A model generated the notes under the pieces. The model was not told where the DNA came from. It ran no database searches and saw nothing but the letters and a program-made list of their open reading frames with translations. From NCBI GenBank assembly GCA_030604195.1, contig JAUVWI010000025.1:1-43041 (forward strand): a stretch of DNA of 43,041 nt, in the 5' to 3' direction. The stretch's first letter is position 1; the number at the start of each line of letters is the position of its first letter. Below are positions 24,623 to 33,195 of the stretch, in pieces. Position numbers and translations under genes: made by a program. Source of the stretch: Spirochaetales bacterium (GTDB taxonomy: Bacteria > Spirochaetota > Spirochaetia > SZUA-6 > DRHE01).

Positions 24623-24651
24623 ATTTTATAACTTTACTTCACCTTTGTCAA
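24623..24651 (-). promoter_or_regulatory. lipoprotein promoter, leaderless layout
   Basis: TTGACA (24646-24651), 17-bp spacer, TAAAAT (24623-24628), then seven bases to ATG (24615). It is divergent from the coaD promoter. Confidence 0.7.
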
Positions 24652-24673
24652 AAACAAATTCTGCTATTCGTTA

Positions 24674-24702
24674 TTGACCTGGCAAGGAAGAGAAGATAAA
24701 AT
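24674..24702 (+). promoter_or_regulatory. coaD promoter, leaderless layout
   Basis: TTGACC (24674-24679), 17-bp spacer, TAAAAT (24697-24702), then six bases to ATG 24709. No ribosome-binding site fits between promoter and start. Confidence 0.75.
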
Positions 24703-24708
24703 CCGGTT

Positions 24709-25191
24709 ATGCAGAGAATTGTGTATCCGGGTTCTTTTGATCCGCCGACCAATGGGCATTTGAACATTATGCAGCGGGCGTCACGGCTTTTTGACCAGCT
24801 GGAGATAGTAATTGCTGATAATAAACAGAAAAAATATTTCTTTACCGCAGACGAACGTTTTGAAATGATAACCGAAATGGTTGCCGACCTGCATAATGTG
24901 CAGGTAAATCTCTGGAAGGGATTAATTGTGGATTTTGTCCGTAATGTGGGAGCCAGGATTATTTTAAGGGGAGTTCGCGCGCTATCGGATTTTGAATATG
25001 AATTTGAGCTTTCCCTGATAAACAAGGGGTTAAATCCGCAGATAGAGACGATTTTTATGCCCACTGATAAAGAATATTTCGTTTTAAGGTCTTCGGCGAT
25101 TAAAGAACTGGCTATGTTCAATGGCGATGTTTCCGGCATGGTGCCTCCTGTGGTTGCCCGGGCTTTGAAGGCAAAGCTCAATGGTTCTTGA
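24709..25191 (+). CDS. coaD: phosphopantetheine adenylyltransferase
   Basis: The product is 160 residues. Nucleotidyltransferase motif GSFDPPTNGHLNIM (8-21), ILRGVRALSDFEYE and the C-terminal LRSSAIKEL loop (canonically ISSTxVREL) are all seen. It makes dephospho-CoA from 4'-phosphopantetheine and ATP. It heads coaD-rpmF-acpP-rnc. The ACP downstream receives the phosphopantetheine arm that comes from CoA, so the neighbours are related in function. Confidence 0.96.
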   Translation: MQRIVYPGSFDPPTNGHLNIMQRASRLFDQLEIVIADNKQKKYFFTADERFEMITEMVADLHNVQVNLWKGLIVDFVRNVGARIILRGVRALSDFEYEFELSLINKGLNPQIETIFMPTDKEYFVLRSSAIKELAMFNGDVSGMVPPVVARALKAKLNGS

Positions 25192-25243
25192 CATTACTGT
25201 GGTGATGGGTTAACTTTCCCTAAATTCAATTTGAGGAAAAGAA

Positions 25244-25432
25244 ATGGCAGTACCAAAGAATAAAACATCCAAGGCCAGGAAACGGGGGCGAAAAGCCATA
25301 AATATGCGCTTAAATGCGCCCGGTCTTGTCGAATGCGGTAATTGTGGAAACAGGGTTTTGCTCCATAGGGTCTGCCCTAAGTGCGGATTCTATAGAGGAA
25401 AACCGGTTATTGAACCGGAAGAAATGGCTTAA
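25244..25432 (+). CDS. rpmF: 50S ribosomal protein L32
   Basis: The product is 62 residues. MAVPKNKTSKARKRGRKAIN and the zinc knuckle C-G-N-C...C-P-K-C match L32 (Cys-containing form). rpmF next to lipid-synthesis genes is a common bacterial order. ATG follows GAGGAAAAG. Confidence 0.95.
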   Translation: MAVPKNKTSKARKRGRKAINMRLNAPGLVECGNCGNRVLLHRVCPKCGFYRGKPVIEPEEMA

Positions 25433-25457
25433 GCAAAATCATAGGAGGTAAGAGCTT

Positions 25458-25700
25458 ATGGCAGATGAACTTTTTGAAAAGATGAAGAAACTTATTGCCG
25501 ACAGGCTTGAGGTCGAAGAAGACAAGATTACCCTCGATTCATCGTTTCGACAGGATCTCGGTGCAGACAGTCTGGATACCTACGAATTAATTTATGCTAT
25601 TGAGGAAGAACTGGGAATCACAATTCCTGACGAAAAAGCAAATGAATTTGAAACAGTTCGTGATGCTTTGGATTTTGTGAAATCCGAAATGGACAAGTAG
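25458..25700 (+). CDS. acpP: acyl carrier protein
   Basis: The product is 80 residues. The phosphopantetheine site GADSLDTYEL has Ser38. The acidic helical bundle is typical. It carries fatty acyl chains in lipid synthesis. AGGAGG precedes ATG. Confidence 0.96.
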   Translation: MADELFEKMKKLIADRLEVEEDKITLDSSFRQDLGADSLDTYELIYAIEEELGITIPDEKANEFETVRDALDFVKSEMDK

Positions 25701-25711
25701 CAGCGATCAAG

Positions 25712-26461
25712 GTGCAACTGTTTCAGAAAAATTTACCCTTCAGAGCACCGCCTGTTTCAGCTGAACGTAAAAAGGAATTACAATTATTCCAAAACCATGC
25801 AGGCATAAGGTTCAAGAGCCTTGAGCTCTTGAACCTTGCTTTTTCTCATCGCTCCTATGTAAATGAACTTGCAGAGAAGATTGACAGCAATGAGAAGCTG
25901 GAATTCTTTGGTGATTCGGTGCTTGGGCTGGTTGTAAGCGAATATTTGATGCTAAACCTGCCCAATAGAAGCGAAGGAGATATGGCCAAGATAAAATCCT
26001 TTGTGGTGAGCGAAGAGAGCCTGGCCTATATTGCCGGAAACCTGAGGGTGGACAATTTTATTCTCATTGGCAAGGGAGAGGAATATTCGGGCGGCAGATC
26101 AAAAAAAGCGCTGTTAGCCGATGCTCTTGAGGCCATTTTGGGCGCTTTCTATGTTGATTCGGGCTTCAAAGTGGTCAGAGATTTTATCCGTGATCTCATG
26201 ATCCCGGAGATAAATAAGGTGTTGGAAGACCGGCACAAAAAAGATTATAAAACCCTGCTTCAGGAATTTGTCCAGAAAAGATTTAAAAGCTATCCCCGCT
26301 ATCGTTTAGTGCGGCGCAAAGGTCCGGACCATAACCGTACTTTTTATATTGAAGTAACAGTGCACAGAAAAACTTACGGACCCGGTGTGGGCAAGAATAA
26401 AAAAGAAGCTGAACAGCAGGCAGCCAGTATTGCCTATAAGTCCTTAAGACGTTCCTTATAG
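25712..26461 (+). CDS. rnc: ribonuclease III
   Basis: The product is 249 residues from GTG 25712. The RNase III signature NEKLEFFGDSVLGLVVSEYL and ALLADALEAILGAFYVD supply the acidic catalytic residues. A double-stranded RNA-binding domain follows (about 175-249, K-D-Y-K-T-L-L-Q-E to AEQQAASIAYKSL). It processes rRNA and mRNA. The first 20 residues are an extension without clear role. The 3' end overlaps the CCA gene by 28 bp on the other strand. Confidence 0.95.
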   Translation: MQLFQKNLPFRAPPVSAERKKELQLFQNHAGIRFKSLELLNLAFSHRSYVNELAEKIDSNEKLEFFGDSVLGLVVSEYLMLNLPNRSEGDMAKIKSFVVSEESLAYIAGNLRVDNFILIGKGEEYSGGRSKKALLADALEAILGAFYVDSGFKVVRDFIRDLMIPEINKVLEDRHKKDYKTLLQEFVQKRFKSYPRYRLVRRKGPDHNRTFYIEVTVHRKTYGPGVGKNKKEAEQQAASIAYKSLRRSL

Positions 26462-27786
26462 AAACTGTGTGCCAGGCGGAGAAGATCCGCCCTGGTGTTT
26501 AACTCAGGATCTTCCAATACACTTTCCAGCAAAAACTTCAGTATGACCCCGATTTGCGGCCCAGGCGCCAGCGCCAGTGAAGAGATAATATCTCTGCCGT
26601 CAATCTTGAGGTCACTGACTGTAAGAGCTTGATCAGCCGCCAGGACCTTTTCTATCCTTTTCTCAAAATCAATCAATCCAGGTGAGATTTCCCAATGGCG
26701 GCAGCGGCCTATTTGATCGGCGCGTCTTAAGGCCAGGAGATCAGGAATATTTTCTCTTCCCACCCTGGAAATAAAACGTCTTACCGCCGCATCACTCCAT
26801 TCTTCCTGATAATTGAACATGTGATGTCGCACCAGATGGGTTACCCTCTTTGTCACTAAATTGGGGAATTTCAGTCTTCTGGTGATCCTGCCGGTTAAAA
26901 GGGCGGAGCTTTTTTCATGACCGTAAAATTGCGGTTGGCCCTGATTGCTTATGGATATGGTGACTGCTTTGCCTATATCATGGAGCAGGGCGGCGAGCCT
27001 TAAGACAAGATTGTCCTGAGGCGCAGCATCCGCGGTATAGATGGAATGGTGGAAAACATCGAAACAATGCAGCTCCCGCTGCTCCACTTCCCTGCAAGCG
27101 GCCAGTTCCGGTAATATTTCAACCAGAAGATCGGTTTCCTGCATTAACTTAAAGGCAATAGAGGGTTGATTGGCTCTGAGTATACGCTCCAGCTCATCCC
27201 TGATACGCTCCTGCGAAACTTTAGCAACGGTGTGCAGGGTTTTGCCAATTGCGGCCAGAGTTCCTTTTTCGACCTGGAAATCCAATTGAGCGGCAAAACG
27301 GCAGGCCCTTAAAGGGCGCAGGCCATCCTCGCTGAATCTTTCATCAGGATCACCGATAGCCCTGATAGTCTTGAGTTTAATATCAAGCCGGCCGTTATGG
27401 GGGTCCAGAAGCCGGTTATTGATCAGATCCCAGGCTATGGCATTAATGGTAAAATCACGACGCTTGAGGTCTTCATGGATTGAGGGGGTAAAGGTTACTG
27501 TTGAGGGACGTCTCCCGTCCAGGTATTCCCCCTCGGAACGGAAAGTGGTCACCTCAAATTGCTTGCCCTGGAAAAGAACGGTAACTGTGCCATGTTTAAT
27601 GCCGGTGGGGATTACCCGTTTAAAGATCCTGCTTACTTCTTCAGGCCTGGCATCAGTGGCAATATCAAAATCGACAATTTTGCGTTTAAGAACTATATTG
27701 CGTGTGGCCCCGCCTACCAGATAACACTGATAACCATGTGCGGAAAATACTGAGGCTAATCTTTTAGTGATGCGCGGAATTCTCAT
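26434..27786 (-). CDS. CCA-adding enzyme / poly(A) polymerase family with HD domain
   Basis: The product is 450 residues. Class II nucleotidyltransferase motif LVGGATRNIVL...IVDFDIATDA lies at about 23-42, followed by RRDFTINAIAWD and RPLRACRFAAQLDF. An HD phosphohydrolase domain (LRLAALLHDIGKAV) starts near residue 260 and a C-terminal helical part follows. The tRNA-Gly gene here lacks CCA, so CCA addition is needed; a poly(A) role cannot be excluded. pcnB or cca would be the name used in other genomes. The HD domain suggests 2',3'-phosphatase or phosphodiesterase repair activity. Confidence 0.88.
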   Translation of the reverse strand: MRIPRITKRLASVFSAHGYQCYLVGGATRNIVLKRKIVDFDIATDARPEEVSRIFKRVIPTGIKHGTVTVLFQGKQFEVTTFRSEGEYLDGRRPSTVTFTPSIHEDLKRRDFTINAIAWDLINNRLLDPHNGRLDIKLKTIRAIGDPDERFSEDGLRPLRACRFAAQLDFQVEKGTLAAIGKTLHTVAKVSQERIRDELERILRANQPSIAFKLMQETDLLVEILPELAACREVEQRELHCFDVFHHSIYTADAAPQDNLVLRLAALLHDIGKAVTISISNQGQPQFYGHEKSSALLTGRITRRLKFPNLVTKRVTHLVRHHMFNYQEEWSDAAVRRFISRVGRENIPDLLALRRADQIGRCRHWEISPGLIDFEKRIEKVLAADQALTVSDLKIDGRDIISSLALAPGPQIGVILKFLLESVLEDPELNTRADLLRLAHSFYKERLKDL

Positions 27787-27802
27787 ACCGGTACAGCTGA
27801 AT

Positions 27803-27838
27803 TTAAGCAGCCCCGAATAATTTATCAGGGCTGCTTAA
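27803..27838. terminator. strong hairpin between flaB and CCA gene
   Basis: TTAAGCAGCCC and GGGCTGCTTAA form an 11-bp perfect stem with a 14-base loop. It lies 25 bp after the flaB stop codon. There is no long T-tract, so it may be a partial terminator or a 3'-end stabiliser of the abundant flagellin mRNA. Confidence 0.55.
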
Positions 27839-27862
27839 GAAGTCGGCTATAATATACTCAAA

Positions 27863-28735
27863 TTACTGTAAGAGTTGAAGCACGGACTGTGGTTTGGTGT
27901 TTGCCTGAGCCAGCATAGCAGTGGCTGATTGGATAAGGATCTGATCCTTAACGAACTCCACCATCTGTTCAGCCATATCAGCATCACGGATCCGTGACTC
28001 AGCGGCCTGCAGGTTTTCAGCGCCGATTGCCAGCCCTTGAGATGCGTATTCCAGCCTTATCTGGTAGGCGCCGAGATCCGCTCTCTGTTTACTGATCTTC
28101 GTCATGGCGTTGTCGATCATTCCGATTGCCATATTGGCCCGGTCGGGGGTGGAGAGCGAGATAAAACTGGCCGAATGGGGCGGTCCGTTGGGCGCCTGTA
28201 ATCCCAGGCCCTGGGCGGTCATGGTGCCGATGTACGCACGTTCACGTTGATCCATATTGGCCCCGATCTGAAACCAGATACTGGCGGTGATCACATTTTC
28301 TCCCGTGGATCTGGCGAAGCGCCCGGTAAGCAGGTTCATGCCGTTAAATTGTGCATGAGAAGCAATCCGGTTGACCTCGTCAATCATCTGCGAGACCTCC
28401 ACCTGGATCTGCATACGGTCTTCATTGGTGTAGATACCATTGGCGCTCTGTACAGCAAGCTCTCGAAGACGCTGCAGAATGTCCTGACTCTCCTGGAGAT
28501 AGCCTTCCGTGGTTTGAATGAAGGAAACCCCATCCATGGCGTTTTTTTCCGCTCTCCGCAAACCCCTGATCTGGGAACGCATTTTCTCGGAAACGGCCAG
28601 ACCGGAAGCGTCGTCGCCGGCCCGGTTAATCCGGTAACCCGAGGAGAGTTTTTCCATGTCCTTGTCAAGACGCTGGCTGTTGAATTTTTGCGAGCGGTGA
28701 GCAAAGATGGCACTCATGTTGTGATTTATAATCAT
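27863..28735 (-). CDS. flaB: periplasmic flagellin, core protein FlaB
   Basis: The product is 290 residues. The N-terminus [18 protein letters not shown] and the segments [38 protein letters not shown] and [11 protein letters not shown] are typical of spirochaete FlaB. The C-terminal helix ends in Q-S-V-L-Q-L-L-Q. The central part is short, as in FlaB, without a large variable domain. It forms the core of the periplasmic filament. A leader hairpin with a CsrA-like site (28760-28779) precedes the ribosome-binding site AGGAGG. Confidence 0.95.
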   Translation of the reverse strand: MIINHNMSAIFAHRSQKFNSQRLDKDMEKLSSGYRINRAGDDASGLAVSEKMRSQIRGLRRAEKNAMDGVSFIQTTEGYLQESQDILQRLRELAVQSANGIYTNEDRMQIQVEVSQMIDEVNRIASHAQFNGMNLLTGRFARSTGENVITASIWFQIGANMDQRERAYIGTMTAQGLGLQAPNGPPHSASFISLSTPDRANMAIGMIDNAMTKISKQRADLGAYQIRLEYASQGLAIGAENLQAAESRIRDADMAEQMVEFVKDQILIQSATAMLAQANTKPQSVLQLLQ

Positions 28736-28736
28736 A

Positions 28737-28779
28737 AAATCCTCCTTGATTTTTGATTTTCCGGACGTCCCTGTCCGGA
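28737..28779 (-). promoter_or_regulatory. flaB leader hairpin with CsrA-like sites
   Basis: In the flaB mRNA a 7-bp stem TCCGGAC/GTCCGGA (28760-28779) presents AGGGAC in its loop. The segment ACAGGGACGT differs from the CsrA consensus ACARGGAUGU at one base. The ribosome-binding site CAAGGAGGAT (about 28738-28748) has a second GGA. This two-site plan resembles the hag leader of Bacillus, which CsrA represses. Confidence 0.7.
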
Positions 28780-28842
28780 GTGCCTAATATAATCGTCGGA
28801 AGATTAAAAAAAAATCAAAGCAGATTATCTTAAATTTTTTGA

Positions 28843-28871
28843 TTGAAAGAAAAGGAGAAAAGATATAAAAT
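28843..28871 (+). promoter_or_regulatory. thiN promoter, leaderless layout
   Basis: TTGAAA (28843-28848), 17-bp spacer, TAAAAT (28866-28871), then six bases to ATG. AAGGAG inside the spacer cannot serve as a ribosome-binding site if transcription starts here. Confidence 0.65.
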
Positions 28872-28877
28872 TTTAAG

Positions 28878-29519
28878 ATGAGTGGTTATAATGGTTTACT
28901 GCTTACCGGCGGGGAGGGTCCCAACCGCCAACAGCTGGATGCGGTTATTACAGATCCCGGATTAACCGTAGCAGCGGATTCCGGCTTTGACCTGGCCCTG
29001 GCTCTGGGTATAATTCCAGACCTGCTGGTTGGTGATCTGGATTCGATTAAAGCCAGCCGGGAATACCGGAATTTTCCCCGTGAGCGGATGGTGGTGTATC
29101 CGCGGGACAAGGGAAAAACGGATACTGAGATCGGCCTGGAAATTTTGAGGGAAAGAGGCTGTAAACGGATTATCCTGGCAGGGGGGGGCGGTGGCCGCCT
29201 CGATCATATTCTGGGTATTGTACAGTTATTAGAGCGTATTGATGGTCCCGATATCTGGCTCACTTCCCGTGAGAGAATTGAGGTAATCGAATCTATTCTG
29301 GATTTTTCCGGAAAAGAGGGGGAAGTGATATCATTTCTGCCGCTCGATCCTGTAGTAAGGGGGATGTCTTCTGCGGGTTTAAAGTGGCCGCTTAATGCCA
29401 TGTGCTGGGAAAGAGGTAAGCAGGGAGTCAGTGGTATCAGCAATTGTGTTACGGCAAGTAAAGTAAAAGTAAGTGTTGATCAAGGCAGGCTGTTAATGAT
29501 AAGAAACTTTTTGGAGTAA
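28878..29519 (+). CDS. thiN: thiamine pyrophosphokinase
   Basis: The product is 213 residues. Family motifs are clear: ADSGFDLALALG, LLVGDLDSI, PRDKGKTDTEIGL and LAGGGGGRLDHILG. It makes thiamine diphosphate from thiamine and ATP. The G8 run at 29181-29188 codes for part of the Gly loop. It is divergent from flaB and lies four bases before the 29524-31290 gene. Confidence 0.93.
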   Translation: MSGYNGLLLTGGEGPNRQQLDAVITDPGLTVAADSGFDLALALGIIPDLLVGDLDSIKASREYRNFPRERMVVYPRDKGKTDTEIGLEILRERGCKRIILAGGGGGRLDHILGIVQLLERIDGPDIWLTSRERIEVIESILDFSGKEGEVISFLPLDPVVRGMSSAGLKWPLNAMCWERGKQGVSGISNCVTASKVKVSVDQGRLLMIRNFLE

Positions 29520-29523
29520 ATCT

Positions 29524-31290
29524 ATGGCTGAAAAGACCAGGTTGGAGGAGCTTTCCGGAGAGCTCCCGGACAAAGAAAGAGAAGAATTGCTGAATAAGAT
29601 CTCCAGAAGCGGAAAGCAGGAAGATAGAGAAGAAATAATTCCCGTTACTCTTAAGGAAGATGAACGTGAACGGCTTATCTCTGAAGAGATGCTGCGTATT
29701 TCCTGGCTCTTTAAGGTTTTACTCTGGCTGAAGGGACTGCTTACCGGCAAGAGTAAACGTGAACTTTTTGTGAAAATGCAGCTTAACCGGGTGAAGTACC
29801 GTATTCGTCAGCGCAATCCCGGTCTTACCGGCTTTGAAACCAGAAATCTTACCCCTAAATTTGCCAATTATCTTTACGATCTTTATACATGCTGCTATCC
29901 GCTGGTGGATTTTTTTAGAGGATTTAACCTTGAGCCTGAGTTTCGCAATGCTTCAATTATTTCCCTGGTGGAAGCCAATTATGAGGATGTGAAAAAGGAG
30001 CTGATTGACCTGGTGCTCCTGGAGAAACTGGAAGAGATCTATGAAAAGACCGGTTCTGAAGATGAGCTAAAGAAAGAAGTGCTTCGTAAATTCAATGAAT
30101 ATATAAAACAGATTCCTGAAAAGCTCTTCGGCCGGCTGGAAGAGGGGATCAAGCCACTTCTTTTTTTAAAGAATATTGTGCTCTTTTCCTATTCCTCCAT
30201 GTTTACTCATTTTAATTATAATTTGAGTGGAAATCCTGCGGAAAAGCATCCTTATTTTCAACATGCTCCGGTCATGCTGCTTCTGGATAAATTAGAGAAG
30301 CTCTATTACGCTATTTTTTTGGCCTTGCAATTAGGTAAGAAATGGCTGCTTCATGAAGAGCTGGTGCGCTTTTACTGTGCCAATAAACTCGAGTTGGAAG
30401 ATAGCTCAGAAGAACTGGAACAGCGGGCCACGGATCTGACCAGATTGGTAATAGCCCTGGAAAGCGCCATACACAAGTTCAAGGCCAAAGTGCCGGTCAT
30501 GGAACTTATCAGGTATTTCCGCAGAGACCCTTATTACCGCCTGATCTGTAATGTGCCCAAGCTCTATCTGAAAGCAATATATACCGCCTCAATCAAGAAC
30601 CGTTTTCTTGATCAGCTGGATGAGCATAAACAGGCAATAAAAGAAAGGGTAGCGGATAAGAAAATAGATGAATTATTCAAGGGATCAAAGCTTTTAGAAC
30701 TCTACCATTATGTGCCGAAACAGAGCAGTAGCGAACGTGAGCGTGGTCTTCCTTTTTTCAGCCACTGTAAATCCCTTAAGATCCTCTACAATTATCTGGC
30801 CAGGCAATATAAAGGCACGATTCAAGAGAGCGTGCAGCTCGCTTCAGCCTATGTGCTCTCCACCAACAGGCTCATCCAGAACAGGCTAATGCAGTGCGCA
30901 GCCGGTCTGGAAGAACTGGAAGCCAAGATTGTGCTTTTCGACCGTTCGCTTTCACCCGATGAGGATGACGGCAAGGTCATGATGCGTTTCAAACGTGGCC
31001 ATTCCCTGGATGTAAATGAACAGAAACTCTACCGGTCATTTATTTTACAGAAGGACAGGGAGGCATTCGAGCTGATCGAACGGGGTAAAGAATGCCTGCT
31101 GGGAATTAAGAATATTTTTAACGATATTATCACAAGTCCAATGGAAAGTGTAAAATCCATACTCAAAACCATTCACTTCCAAAGAGTCAGAAATGAAACC
31201 CTGCTGCAGATCCTGAAACGAAATACTGAACTCATTGAAGAATACTATAGCTTTATGGATCAGCTGATTGCGTTAGAAAAAGGGGCTTGA
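29524..31290 (+). CDS. large conserved helical protein (possibly DUF5312)
   Basis: The product is 588 residues, almost entirely helical and strongly charged, with no signal peptide. One weakly hydrophobic stretch (SWLFKVLLWLKGLL, about 60-73) may touch the membrane. The tone and length match a spirochaete family I recall as DUF5312; this is from memory and should be checked. GGAG precedes ATG. It is in one operon with thiN, and its 3' end overlaps the HIT gene convergently by 31 bp. No catalytic motif is seen. Confidence 0.6.
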   Translation: MAEKTRLEELSGELPDKEREELLNKISRSGKQEDREEIIPVTLKEDERERLISEEMLRISWLFKVLLWLKGLLTGKSKRELFVKMQLNRVKYRIRQRNPGLTGFETRNLTPKFANYLYDLYTCCYPLVDFFRGFNLEPEFRNASIISLVEANYEDVKKELIDLVLLEKLEEIYEKTGSEDELKKEVLRKFNEYIKQIPEKLFGRLEEGIKPLLFLKNIVLFSYSSMFTHFNYNLSGNPAEKHPYFQHAPVMLLLDKLEKLYYAIFLALQLGKKWLLHEELVRFYCANKLELEDSSEELEQRATDLTRLVIALESAIHKFKAKVPVMELIRYFRRDPYYRLICNVPKLYLKAIYTASIKNRFLDQLDEHKQAIKERVADKKIDELFKGSKLLELYHYVPKQSSSERERGLPFFSHCKSLKILYNYLARQYKGTIQESVQLASAYVLSTNRLIQNRLMQCAAGLEELEAKIVLFDRSLSPDEDDGKVMMRFKRGHSLDVNEQKLYRSFILQKDREAFELIERGKECLLGIKNIFNDIITSPMESVKSILKTIHFQRVRNETLLQILKRNTELIEEYYSFMDQLIALEKGA

Positions 31291-31766
31291 GCAATTTTCC
31301 CCTTTAGTTTGCGCGCCGTTTCCCTGGGGTCTTCCACCAGCACTCTTTTCCCGGCAATAAGATCCGCAATACCCAGTTCCCGGTGATAGCGTGGAATAAG
31401 GTGCAGGTGCAGATGAGCTATTGAACCGCCGGCCGGGGTTCCCATGTTATAGCCGATGTTATAACCCTGCGGCGAATAAGATTGGTCGGAGAGATCCAAA
31501 AAATATTTCAGCAGCTCTTCAAGGCGCCGGTTTTCCCGGGGGCTGTAATCGCGAATGTCTTCTAAATGGCGCAGGGGAAAAATGAGCAAGTGTCCCGGAT
31601 TGTAGGGGTACAGGTTTACTGAAACTGCGAAGAGTTCGTCACGATAAACGGTTAAGTCAATTACTTCAGGATTGCGGTCACGAATCATGCAGAAAATGCA
31701 CCCTGCCGGTTTTTCCCCTTTTACATAGGCAAGTTTCTCAAAGTTGAAGAAATATTCTCCATTCAA
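31260..31766 (-). CDS. HIT-family hydrolase/transferase
   Basis: The product is 168 residues. C-I-F-C near the N-terminus is followed by N-P-G-H-L-L-I-F-P and the HIT triad HLHLHLIPR. These enzymes hydrolyse or phosphorolyse dinucleoside polyphosphates, Ap4A-type. The histidine triad is intact. ATG overlaps the upstream gene's stop by four bases, so it is translated with the SPFH-like protein. Confidence 0.9.
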   Translation of the reverse strand: MNGEYFFNFEKLAYVKGEKPAGCIFCMIRDRNPEVIDLTVYRDELFAVSVNLYPYNPGHLLIFPLRHLEDIRDYSPRENRRLEELLKYFLDLSDQSYSPQGYNIGYNMGTPAGGSIAHLHLHLIPRYHRELGIADLIAGKRVLVEDPRETARKLKGKIAQAPFSNAIS

Positions 31767-32644
31767 TTCTGTTTACTATCCCCCAATATCGATTCCGGTA
31801 TATTTAATTCCGGGATTTGCAACTCATCCCCATCTTCGAGATATTTGAGGTAGAGGAATTTTATAAGAATAGGGTACTTGCTTAATAATTCTCCGTATTG
31901 GCGCAAGAGCTCAAGGTTTTCTATTTCCCGCTGCTGCTTGAGATAATGGGCTTCCTGCTCAGCCATTACCCGGGCGGCAATTTCCGCTTGCGAGGCTTCA
32001 CGCGCTGCCATCATCCTGAAGTAGCTTTCCCTGGCGCGCGAGTAAAGATCCATATCGGGCAGTTTTATATTGAGCGCTGCGAGATCTGTTATCTCCAGTT
32101 CAGGAAAGAAATCCGGGATGTTCTGTTCAAACTTTTCGGTAAGGGCCGAAGCGGTAATGGTCTCCCCCTGCGTCCCTTCCGGTGACTTAAGGATAATCTC
32201 TGTAAACTTTTGGACCAGCTCGTGTGAGCGGCTCTTAAGAAAATCTTCCAGATTATCAGGGGTGATCTTTTCCTCTGAAGTCAGCTCCGCGAGTTTTTCA
32301 GGACGAATCCTAAAAGCCGCCGCCAGTGTGATCTCATAGGAGAAATCAGGCTTTTCCGGCAGGATACTTGAGTAGGTCTCTGCAGAGGGCAGAGTGGCTT
32401 TGAAGGTGCTCTCCAGCTTATGGGTGGTCAGATTATACTTATAGAGGGTCAGATTGGTAGGGATCAGCCGCTCCCATCTCCAGGAAAATACTCCCGGATA
32501 GACAACTTTGTTATCCAGTCCTCCGGTTTTGGTAAAGATGACACCATAGGTCTCCGCCGGCAGCAGCAGTTGTATCCAGCCCGCAAAGAATACAGCGCCT
32601 GCCATCAGGAGTAGAATAACCGGGATAATTATGAGTGCTTTCAT
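31763..32644 (-). CDS. SPFH/prohibitin-like membrane protein
   Basis: The product is 293 residues. An N-terminal membrane segment (ALIIIPVILLLMAGAVFFAG) is followed by a beta-rich domain (G-V-I-F-T-K-T-G-G, Y-P-G-V-F) and a long charged helix (about 205-250, ASQAEIAARVMAEQEAHYLK). This resembles the SPFH/HflC-type plan. The catalytic or partner role is unknown. It shares an operon with HIT. Confidence 0.55.
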   Translation of the reverse strand: MKALIIIPVILLLMAGAVFFAGWIQLLLPAETYGVIFTKTGGLDNKVVYPGVFSWRWERLIPTNLTLYKYNLTTHKLESTFKATLPSAETYSSILPEKPDFSYEITLAAAFRIRPEKLAELTSEEKITPDNLEDFLKSRSHELVQKFTEIILKSPEGTQGETITASALTEKFEQNIPDFFPELEITDLAALNIKLPDMDLYSRARESYFRMMAAREASQAEIAARVMAEQEAHYLKQQREIENLELLRQYGELLSKYPILIKFLYLKYLEDGDELQIPELNIPESILGDSKQN

Positions 32645-32666
32645 TTTTTGCCCTTTCTAAAGTCCA

Positions 32667-32694
32667 ATAATATGTAAAAATATTGAAATTTCAA
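32667..32694 (-). promoter_or_regulatory. promoter of the SPFH-like/HIT operon
   Basis: TTGAAA (32689-32694), 16-bp spacer, TATTAT (32667-32672) on the minus strand. AAAGGG lies before ATG, so a short leader is made. Confidence 0.6.
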
Positions 32695-32702
32695 GTAAAA
32701 GG

Positions 32703-32731
32703 TTTTTTGACTCTTGAGATTAATATATACT
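32703..32731 (+). promoter_or_regulatory. weak promoter, leaderless layout
   Basis: TATACT (32726-32731) ends six bases before ATG 32738. The -35 box is poor (TTTTTT at 17-bp spacing, or TTGACT too close), so confidence is low. Confidence 0.45.
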
Positions 32732-32737
32732 TAAAGC

Positions 32738-33070
32738 ATGTTGATTACCAGCAGGCTAGGGGAACCTGTTTTTCGCGTCATGGGAAGAAGCCTGGTCTTT
32801 TTATTTATGGTCTCATTGCTCCTTTTGGGGCTTTACCTGCTCGGCAATTTTCAGGATTTCCTCGATACCTCCCAGCTTTTCCTGTTAAAGAGCCTGGAGA
32901 TTTCTTTGCTTATAGAAGTAGTACTCTCTCTGTTCTATATCATTTTCATTTTGTTCTACGCGGTTTCCAGCGGAAAGCTGGCCCTGCTGAGGCTAATCCT
33001 GGCTTTTCTCTCTCTATCATTCTGCTTTGCCCTGCTCCTTGCTTTAAAATTCTTAAGCGCCTGGTTTTAA
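32738..33070 (+). CDS. small integral membrane protein
   Basis: The product is 110 residues with three hydrophobic segments (about 18-38, 52-75 and 80-105). No charged motif of a known transporter is present. ATG lacks a ribosome-binding site. It stands alone between two divergent or separate transcription units. Function unknown. Confidence 0.6.
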   Translation: MLITSRLGEPVFRVMGRSLVFLFMVSLLLLGLYLLGNFQDFLDTSQLFLLKSLEISLLIEVVLSLFYIIFILFYAVSSGKLALLRLILAFLSLSFCFALLLALKFLSAWF

Positions 33071-33114
33071 AATTTCTTAATTTTAACTCCTTTTTTGACA
33101 GCGGCTTTCCCAAT

Positions 33115-33163
33115 AACATTTTATGTTCCAATAACAGCTTCTGTTCTAATAACATTTTATGTT
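33115..33163 (+). promoter_or_regulatory. three evenly spaced palindromic operators
   Basis: AACATTTTATGTT (33115-33127), AACAGCTTCTGTT (33133-33145) and AACATTTTATGTT (33151-33163) are 13-bp dyads repeated every 18 bp. They end just before the -35 box of the ADH gene. Even spacing and strong symmetry suggest binding sites for one regulator. Confidence 0.75.
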
Positions 33164-33165
33164 AA

Positions 33166-33195
33166 TTGACACTATTTCTTACTCATTGTTATACT
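33166..33195 (+). promoter_or_regulatory. ADH promoter
   Basis: TTGACA (33166-33171), 18-bp spacer, TATACT (33190-33195), then ten bases to ATG 33206, without a ribosome-binding site. The mRNA would have almost no leader. Confidence 0.75.

Noticed and set aside
28780..28830. Sigma-28 promoter for flaB
   Set aside because: A CCGACGAT-like box exists but no TAAA box at the right distance; I could not support the call.
29181..29188. G8 run in thiN as a phase-variable switch
   Set aside because: It codes for the conserved glycine loop and the gene is probably important; slippage is possible but nothing else supports switching.
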